From positions 1 through 5,705 of the forward strand of contig JAXDRV010000089.1 of NCBI GenBank assembly GCA_034090805.1: a DNA stretch of 5,705 nucleotides, read 5' to 3'. Numbering within the stretch: position 1 is the first letter of the stretch; every line of letters starts with the position of its first letter. Under the pieces are notes generated by a model that saw nothing but the letters and a program-made list of their open reading frames with translations, did not search any database and had not been told where the DNA came from. This DNA is from Ornithomonoglobus_A sp034090805. GTDB taxonomy: Bacteria; Bacillota; Clostridia; UBA1381. Of the stretch, positions 5,684 to 5,705 are shown one piece after another. The translations under genes were made by a program, and so were the position numbers.

Positions 5684-5705
5684 TTAGCGGATAAGTGCCG
5701 CAAAT
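5684..5705 (-). CDS. rpsG: Possible 3' end of rpsG (ribosomal protein S7), partial
   Basis: On the minus strand the window edge reads F-A-A-L-I-R followed by TAA (5684-5686), 63 bases before the fusA start. S7 proteins usually end in AFAHYRW or similar, and rpsG normally precedes fusA in the str operon, so this may be its last six codons. The call rests mainly on gene order. Six residues are too few to prove it, and the tail differs from the common ending. Confidence 0.4.

Noticed and set aside
5687..5701. gcgg-ataagtg-ccgc mini-hairpin near the right edge as a terminator after rpsG
   Set aside because: The stem has only four pairs and no T-run follows, and it overlaps the possible last codons of rpsG.

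Overview
The window looks like chromosomal DNA of a low-to-moderate-GC Clostridia-type Firmicute, plausibly an Oscillospirales/Ruminococcaceae-like gut or anaerobic lineage. The reasons are the strong AGGAGG-type ribosome binding sites, the EF-Tu and EF-G sequences of Gram-positive type, and a secreted L,D-transpeptidase carrying a copper-amine-oxidase-type 'stalk' domain, an architecture common in Clostridia. The genus call is inference only.

Left half, plus strand (1-2057): a 181-base upstream region holds three successive perfect inverted repeats and candidate promoters. It is followed by a secreted cell-wall L,D-transpeptidase (182-1555) and, 26 bases after its stop, a small GNAT-family N-acetyltransferase (1582-2016). 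The short gap without a terminator suggests one two-gene transcript, closed by a clear intrinsic terminator at 2031-2057.

Right half, minus strand (2092-5705): the distal part of the str (ribosomal/elongation factor) operon. Read from right to left, it has a possible last few codons of rpsG at the window edge, fusA (EF-G, 3512-5620), a 167-base gap with its own sigma-A-type promoter, tuf (EF-Tu, 2142-3344) and a tuf terminator (2092-2128). EF-Tu delivers aminoacyl-tRNA to the ribosome and EF-G drives translocation, so the two work in the same elongation cycle. The embedded promoter would allow tuf to be expressed more strongly than fusA.

The two transcription units converge, and each has its own terminator in the 125-base gap between them. 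I see no mobile element, CRISPR array, tRNA or rRNA. The coding content is mostly conventional. What merits a second look is non-coding: the three perfect dyads before the transpeptidase, the dyad whose loop holds the -35 box of the tuf promoter, and the degenerate catalytic motif in the GNAT protein. I found no convincing previously undescribed system.
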